From Lachnospiraceae bacterium (lineage in GTDB: Bacteria > Bacillota > Clostridia > Lachnospirales > Lachnospiraceae), in contig JAIKYA010000134.1 in assembly GCA_024683645.1 (NCBI GenBank), positions 1 through 47,040 on the forward strand: a DNA stretch of 47,040 bases. Direction: 5' to 3'. Of the stretch, positions 44,501 through 47,040 are shown piece after piece. Made by a program: the position numbers and the translations under genes. The stretch's first letter is position 1; the number at the start of each line of letters is the position of its first letter. Below the pieces are notes generated by a model that made no database searches, was not told where the DNA came from, and saw nothing but the letters and a program-made list of their open reading frames with translations.

Positions 44501-46592
44501 CCGGAGAAAAGCGTACATTCTCCGTATCACTCAGTGTTCCTGAAAACAGACAGCTCTGAATATCTATATCTGCCCCCGTATCGCACCAGCCGATAAAGCC
44601 GCCGGCATAATCTCCGTTGTTGCCAAGGCTCCCTCCAAAAATCGTATTTCTTATGGTTATGGAGGAATTCGTGGCATGTCCCACTATACCGCCCATATGG
44701 CGGTTATTTCCCGTAGTGACCGTAACTGCGGTATTGATGATACAGTCATCGATCAGATTACCGTTTCCTGCAGCCACACCCACTAGTCCGGCTGAATGAA
44801 TCCCTCCGTTCACGCTGCCTTGTACTATCAGTTGCTTTATACTCGCTCCGCTGATCATACCGAAGGGAGCAGCATATTGCCCTCCGTCGGGTATATTTAC
44901 ATTCAATACACATCCATCGCCCTCTATATGTCCCGAAAACGGCCGGGGGGCAGAAGCATCGTAACAGCCTGCGGATTTTGTAACATTTATCGTTCCGGTA
45001 AAATAGTAATACTTATCCGCATACAGCCCGGCGTTGATATTATCCGCAAAGTACTCCCAATCTTCATCATTGCGTACTTTATACGGATCAGCTTCTGTTC
45101 CGCTGCCATAAAGTCCCATTCCCCCGGGACGAATGAGAAAGGTCCAAACAGAATGCTCTCTGGCATAGAGGTCCTGATAATGTATAAATCCCGTATCCTC
45201 GGCTCCGCATAACGTGACATATGCTTTTCCGCATGCGTTTGTTTTTATTAGAACCTCATCCGATGTTACCGGATACTCATAGGAAACCGGAATATCCGCT
45301 GTTTTTTCTATCATCTCATCAAGCGTAAAAGTACCGCCTCCTCTAACCTCCACATAATAATGTCGAAACGGAGCCTCCATACCAAAGCGCTGTACCACTC
45401 CGGTATAAGGGCTGCCTGTCACAACATTAATGGTATATGTATGGAGCTGGCCGATGAGCGATCCGCCCCCGCTTCCCAGGATGACTACACTTAACGATGC
45501 GGATCTGCTGTCAGCAACAGGTGTAAGCACCCATTCACCGCGGCTGTCCGTTCCTGCGGTTATAACTGCCTGATCATTTGATGTCACTCCCACGATCTGA
45601 CTCTGTCCCGACTCCGGTGCAATGCCATAGAAATCCAGCAGTGAACTGAGACTGAGCGAAGAGCCGGGATTCATCGGTACACAGTACTGATCAGCGTTGC
45701 TGCTGTTGGTGAACCATACAAATCTCCATCCGGATTCCAGTTCTTCTCTGAGTTCATCCGGTGTCTTTCCTACGATCACATTATCATCAGTGACCTTTAT
45801 TTCATATTCCACTCCCTCTATGGTGACTTTCATCCATTCCGTGGATGTAAAGGGCTTATTGGCTGTCACGTACCATTTGCCATCCGCTTCCTTCTTTGCT
45901 GAGAAGAGCTCACTGTTGCTTACCTCCACGGCTTCTGCCTCACCGTTTAAGCCTACGCTTTTAAGTATTTCAGAAAGTGGAATGACGCTGTCACCGTTCA
46001 TCACATATTTAAGTTCGTTATAGCAGAATTCCACGGTATATAATGAGAAGCTGTCTGTTTCGGCTGTTGCGGTATCCTCACTTGTTTCAACCTCCAGCTT
46101 CTCGGCCCCGTCCTTTATATGATAGATATTGGTTTCAAGATTGCCGTCAGATACTTCATCCAGGGTAAAGGCTATCTTCACCTTGCTCTCATCTGCAGGC
46201 TGGCACTCGTTTTCTTCTCTGTCCAATACCTTGATATCGAAGGTATAGGATACAGCCACATTCTGTGAGGCACTCCTTTCAGTTTCTACAGCTTCCATCG
46301 CCGCCTCTTCCTGTTCGGCACCCACACGGCTTACATACAGTGTCAGTTCATCCTGTTCTTTACCGAAATCGCCTTCGACCTCCACCTTTACACCCTCTGC
46401 TGTTGCAGACAGCATTACTTCATTCCGACCGGAGGGACGGTTCTCTGATTGACTCTCCTCATTTTCTTCTTCCTGCGCATATGCTTTCAGAGTCAGGCCT
46501 TCGGGCACCAGACCGGCCAGCAGCGCCAGTGTCATCATCCATGCAACGAGTCTTCTTACGATCCATTTATCCATCACACTACTCCTCCTCAT
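35595..46592 (-). CDS. Giant secreted/surface protein, 3665 residues
   Basis: It has a basic start, one hydrophobic span (about 15-35) and AYAQ, as for a signal peptide cut near residue 39. In order: an acidic N-terminal region, a GLUG-like beta segment (about 490-720) with repeated AGLVG/GGIVG/GGFIG, a right-handed beta-helix of Chlam-PMP type (about 880-1180) with GGGIY and GGSVSGNTA repeats, Big_2-like Ig domains (about 1820 and 2890), MBG/YDG-like domains between them (KVYDG), a Cys/His ribbon (about 3015-3105) with CxxC pairs, and six repeats to the end. No LPXTG, SLH or choline-binding motif is visible, so its anchoring is unknown. Two starts have good ribosome sites: 46592 and 46574 (MDKWIV). 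Probably an adhesin for plant or host polymers. Confidence 0.9.
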   Translation of the reverse strand: MRRSSVMDKWIVRRLVAWMMTLALLAGLVPEGLTLKAYAQEEENEESQSENRPSGRNEVMLSATAEGVKVEVEGDFGKEQDELTLYVSRVGAEQEEAAMEAVETERSASQNVAVSYTFDIKVLDREENECQPADESKVKIAFTLDEVSDGNLETNIYHIKDGAEKLEVETSEDTATAETDSFSLYTVEFCYNELKYVMNGDSVIPLSEILKSVGLNGEAEAVEVSNSELFSAKKEADGKWYVTANKPFTSTEWMKVTIEGVEYEIKVTDDNVIVGKTPDELREELESGWRFVWFTNSSNADQYCVPMNPGSSLSLSSLLDFYGIAPESGQSQIVGVTSNDQAVITAGTDSRGEWVLTPVADSRSASLSVVILGSGGGSLIGQLHTYTINVVTGSPYTGVVQRFGMEAPFRHYYVEVRGGGTFTLDEMIEKTADIPVSYEYPVTSDEVLIKTNACGKAYVTLCGAEDTGFIHYQDLYAREHSVWTFLIRPGGMGLYGSGTEADPYKVRNDEDWEYFADNINAGLYADKYYYFTGTINVTKSAGCYDASAPRPFSGHIEGDGCVLNVNIPDGGQYAAPFGMISGASIKQLIVQGSVNGGIHSAGLVGVAAGNGNLIDDCIINTAVTVTTGNNRHMGGIVGHATNSSITIRNTIFGGSLGNNGDYAGGFIGWCDTGADIDIQSCLFSGTLSDTENVRFSPVALRSRRTAVTASISNFYYTTEATLADADYLVTDEANASTLRPVVTEIPENVLYKEYTVNRVVYGIPLVTVYEKVNPAGLSSVIAYTGADQTAAFINGIVLSDALGTALSRDTDYTISMEYRLQQVDYEATTKVEEIGDYRLTFEPLGEVYKGGLTYEFSVANLDQPDIVIDSWKKLRNALAGGGEYRLEADVSPAAGDINSYLYVPVGITVTLDLNGHSIDRKLNHGNMTDLYTDTDAVKDGFVLKVDGNLTIEDTSAEQGGKICGGNNNDNGGGIYVKGSFTLKGGSVCANHSDKDGGGIYNKGTLLIQGGSVSGNTAELAGGIYASGEGLTLEDGSIDNNLARYGAGLLIYGDYFTMTGGIITQNHGISGMKGIRNGERYLRGSEGGAAVARCDHFEMSGGKICDNTASAGAGIVLLNHLDEEYSFSGDILISGNKNEDGSDSNLIFDSWNGLYPVMNITAPLSETALIGVTGQPYGAPVTEGLAGRGSLDNFFSDDPGYTLKIADGEVWNELHKAMITKIPSTTGLEKVRNFYLEARDYNNDPYYHYRIGLYYNNMEQELLLDPGMAFNGTMLYGLGTEDAPPEDSEFHDYIPKAKWVGAYYIWYKAKSRDGIDTEIGGPIRVDIAPIIQKDHYYKSLILEPGKTYDLGELLAPRGINGEIKNVSLPLNRIGAAITKADNGSWLLTAPAEMGLIRVVAEMEDGYLFATDLNVDDKRPYINLKVVIYPNYPVGGNEREEIEIDDTYVLPEPVCEGWRFVKYTSLLGEDFYPGDVLTKVMAYYDTVEGFVFERGLYGEWEKVEEKPKLTEVLTPVSDGETAYLGGREWKKIGEGNGKKLYLDKTVSDGLYNADETEKAAMCKTYYSLTDGDYWFEYAHDNVFDLSFVEAAYFMPETEDRKAERQWALVWYENMWTDLYDIYIAVYPNGVFNGSFRTAPGAGHRSAFVLDESKIVLKSGAKPLADGSFKAFSAGGSASKKLTLLDETRSLSANLPEGLLLNPGGNVKIAYESAVTAEDEYVSCMLLDAGGNIIYYASHAVDGETDGVWETVLPDSLAAGDYTLRVFNEKRRGERESDHAGGINDFPVKISSVQAVKLGVSNYAELVYGDSVKLDVSAPGQVSFSSSDEAVAVIDDEGTVTAKGIGRACIIVNYEDESSAGREKVEIIVVPKPVVVEFENNGFPNSNWGKEYNPQMTVKDGILPGDECDARYKHDFWYGSFEKIVYKFPLSEAWLTNPNYCIANSDETLLFCWGDRLLSLRWEDTEFTYDGEEHVPSVYAAGFEFDSDSYDTGAPDERELTASGRQIHAGSYTATAEARYSEDFMRQYPLIRYAELAPSAYEEYILPEEKTADFRILPKRVSIKALQTAFVYDGTPKLPVTEVLGLVENDECTVLMEKIEKQTAEGNWELTGEAVEAGIYRATVTGLSNTDYVSDEEGKIIEFSVTDENLPFDGSRIIYTSGDHIGIYDGNPHSISLNVISPAGAVVRYGTEEGNYVLDEAPSRTHAGYSVVYYSITAEGLNEVRGSRIIDIRRRPVTVSGITAEDKVYDGNVDVNFAYDAVLLEGKLDEDELSVRAEGELSKPNAGADRQVDIQQLTLYGRDKDNYELAPIFKQQKTTAITVEKAESFIYLREGCDNVTLECESEYTILNWISTSPARMSVEKVQTGGLTFYGQLCCKSWAEGESELVLRTQESANYRASEPVTIHVKAVKASCDAVINNLVILKKGAELDLYTLVSDEYRDDVAFEMVSMENGGNSFDGRIFTASGETGEYVFKCTINATASRKGKEATVNIFVSEQGYGKLMVRQEGCTYGEVLPKPYYRIDKLNAVPDKGVTHYYGTTRSGAVYDSELPPTEAGTYYLDLAYYHEANGTWYYGRTKDNKGYFGSDHFEIKPVDISGRAVVTLGEQLSYTGTVQNQSISSVMLGNTDITESCYLENGIVTDAGEYTYRVYAMYDSNYCGYVTGSFTVAKKNITPAVSVKGSYSFSGSEVIPELAVRESAAEGAVLLKASDYELSQEDNINAGTAKLTVRPAAGGNYSFEPVTVEYEIAKADVPVLGDIQWIRSAGARRLNGSASGALPADAGNCSYAKAGDPQIIKAAGSSLSISAYTLDAASGLISLDVRGAADGDRISLPLMISSTNYRDTAINIVISIRNLADAGVSIQEGIGITKLYADADFTLHAVAAQNGGNGSFCWNSSDTSVAEVNDAGIVSIKGTGSTRLTAEYTSATHAGSADIVLTVNRQPLEIVWSDTLFIHDGLSHKPAAVISGLRDGDDCSVIVTGEGSNVGNYMATAELSGAKADNYILPQDKKNCRFSIRLAGAPDCEHIHTVCKNAVEASCVAKGYTGDTYCEDCGGLLEKGVETDIDPDKHHYGEAVVTLPATVITEGELEYRCTLCGHVHKEKLARIDDGEDHSLMLSDLSETDGRLLAEAYYVKNADGSTEITITVNGKPIEKTVTDKDGVKTVETYIWVGGLKESYSYTGENIKPEVHVYDGFKTLNENTDYSVSYRKNKKPGTAEAELKFKGRYKGSTSRKFKFEIRAAVLGSEVLAEDMAAAVSKKTVKAQPEMSFAESGKSIPAGNFKYEYYRDGVKLDGISEAGEYVVKISPANAYFSGTAEAKLSVLADKGRLLSKAAVSFDKKKYVYTGQPVIPAVSVKLGGSELKEGADFNISFVNNTEPGKATAFIRAVSGNAAGYAGSKKMSFTITKGRELKQGKGFSFSYDTTVPYVKSGAKPALVVKDGEVLLKEGSDYALSYAKNKSLGDKAFITVKGKGKYKGSVKLGYTIVKQNLESLSANIIADDKPESDKGYKDPELFIFDKDGKRLKSGRDYRLESDYNGPDENGMITVSVSGAGNYEGRVKVSYRYIKAGTHIGRLKCKKATAKDYTGRPVTLSDKELSELIYDGGRALSAGRDLVAVGYINNTDKGTAKAAVRGIGVYGGVRMISFKIKARKADCEGVLVNGVWK
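35610..37075 (-). repeat. Six C-terminal protein repeats of the giant surface protein
   Basis: Six units of roughly 70-85 residues with the pattern YTG-x-P-x-V-x-V-x-G-x-x-L-x-x-G-x-D-Y-x-(V/L)-S-Y-x-N-N followed by G-x-A-x-(V/I)-x-G-x-G-x-Y-x-G and a hydrophobic F-x-I end. Units one, three, four and six are clearest; two and five are diverged. They are similar in protein, not in DNA. They occupy the place where an anchor would be expected. Confidence 0.7.
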
Positions 46593-46595
46593 TAC

Positions 46596-47040
46596 TTATA
46601 CCTCCTCCAGTGCATATCCGTCGCCGCGGCTGTAAGCCACCTTAAGCTTTGCATCCACGCCATCCAGTTTCTTATTGAGTCTCGATACCGTTGTGTATAT
46701 CGCGTTATGATCTTCTCCGGCCTCTCCGCCCCATATATTTCTGTATATCTCATCCGGATCGGTATAGCCTGTGATATTTTCCGATAGCATCCTCAGAAGC
46801 AGGAATTCCTTCTGTGTCAGCAGCAGATCCTTATCTTCATAACTGCCTGTCATTGATATGGTATCCAGCTTGAGCTCCTTGTAATTCACGAAACGCTTTC
46901 TGTGCTGGGAATCCCTGAGCCTTGCTTCCACCCGTGCCAGCAGCACTCCTATGTCATAAGGTTTGGGAAGGTAATCATCCCCGCCGGTCTTGAGCCCCTC
47001 CACTATCTGCCTGTTTTCCGAGAGGGCCGAGAGAAAAAGT
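46596..47040 (-). CDS. OmpR/PhoB-family response regulator, cut by the window end
   Basis: The last 148 codons are present; the start and the phospho-acceptor Asp lie beyond 47040. Codons before the internal GTG at 47003 stay open and read LFLSALSENRQIVEGLKTGGDDYLPKPYD, the end of a receiver domain with the conserved Ser and Lys, so this is a true partial gene and not a short one. The winged-helix DNA-binding domain follows (LTQKEFLLLRMLSENI, the YTTVSRLNKKLDG recognition helix, SRGDGYALEE). Its stop lies 3 bases before the ATG of the giant surface protein, and its last codons supply that gene's GGAGGAGG ribosome site, so the two are co-translated. The kinase gene is probably further upstream. 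Confidence 0.9.
   Translation of the reverse strand, partial: LFLSALSENRQIVEGLKTGGDDYLPKPYDIGVLLARVEARLRDSQHRKRFVNYKELKLDTISMTGSYEDKDLLLTQKEFLLLRMLSENITGYTDPDEIYRNIWGGEAGEDHNAIYTTVSRLNKKLDGVDAKLKVAYSRGDGYALEEV

Noticed and set aside
35595-46592. Possible CRISPR or DNA repeat array in the giant gene
   Set aside because: Repetition is at the protein level with diverged codons; there are no identical direct repeats with regular spacers.

Overview
The window is most likely from a rumen or gut Lachnospiraceae (Butyrivibrio-like Clostridia). The grounds are a four-subunit ferredoxin-linked 2-oxoacid oxidoreductase, a PPi-type phosphofructokinase, strong AGGAGG ribosome sites, LytTR/GHKL regulators, ATGA operon overlaps, and a giant Gram-positive surface protein of Ig-like and beta-helix modules with no outer-membrane genes. 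The genus is an inference. Every gene I can support lies on the minus strand, so transcription runs from high to low coordinates.

Layout from low to high coordinates. (1) 1-7.7 kb: an alpha-galactoside operon (MelB-type GPH transporter, GH36 alpha-galactosidase) continuing into a NatA/NatB-like ABC exporter (one ATPase, two ABC-2 permeases), with a clear promoter at 7.7 kb and a terminator at 130-169. (2) 7.7-9.9 kb: a Ca2+/cation antiporter with its own promoter, and tRNA-dihydrouridine synthase preceded by an overlapping 36-residue membrane peptide that appears to be leaderless. (3) 10-17.2 kb: five co-directional genes in the order M13 metallopeptidase lipoprotein, large FtsX-type permease, LolD-type ATPase, LytTR response regulator, GHKL sensor kinase, which looks like a self-contained envelope or peptide-sensing module. 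(4) 17.2-17.67 kb: non-coding DNA packed with nested inverted repeats and three GGCCGGCC octamers; a related element lies at 9.945-9.998 kb.

(5) 17.67-27.1 kb: a long gene string with very small gaps: OFA-family transporter, porG-porD-porA-porB, a shortened CbiE/CbiT (CobL)-like protein, galactokinase, an MBOAT O-acyltransferase with an SGNH-type partner, and a small membrane protein. It joins 2-oxoacid/ferredoxin metabolism, galactose entry and a surface acyl-transfer pair. (6) 27.1-29 kb: PPi-phosphofructokinase with a terminator, and tRNA-Leu(UAG) with its own terminator. (7) 29-35.5 kb: YqeY, then two tandem divergent ClpX-like unfoldases, then a membrane GGDEF protein and a MATE transporter. 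(8) 35.6-47.04 kb: an 11-kb gene for a 3665-residue surface protein directly behind an OmpR-type response regulator that is cut by the window end.

Functionally, galactose freed by the GH36 enzyme would be phosphorylated by the galactokinase 14 kb away, and glycolysis would use the PPi-linked PFK and feed pyruvate to the Por complex. The best candidates for undescribed biology are the tandem ClpX-like pair with replaced pore loops and no zinc domain, the shortened CobL-like protein outside any B12 cluster, and the nested palindromic GGCCGGCC element.
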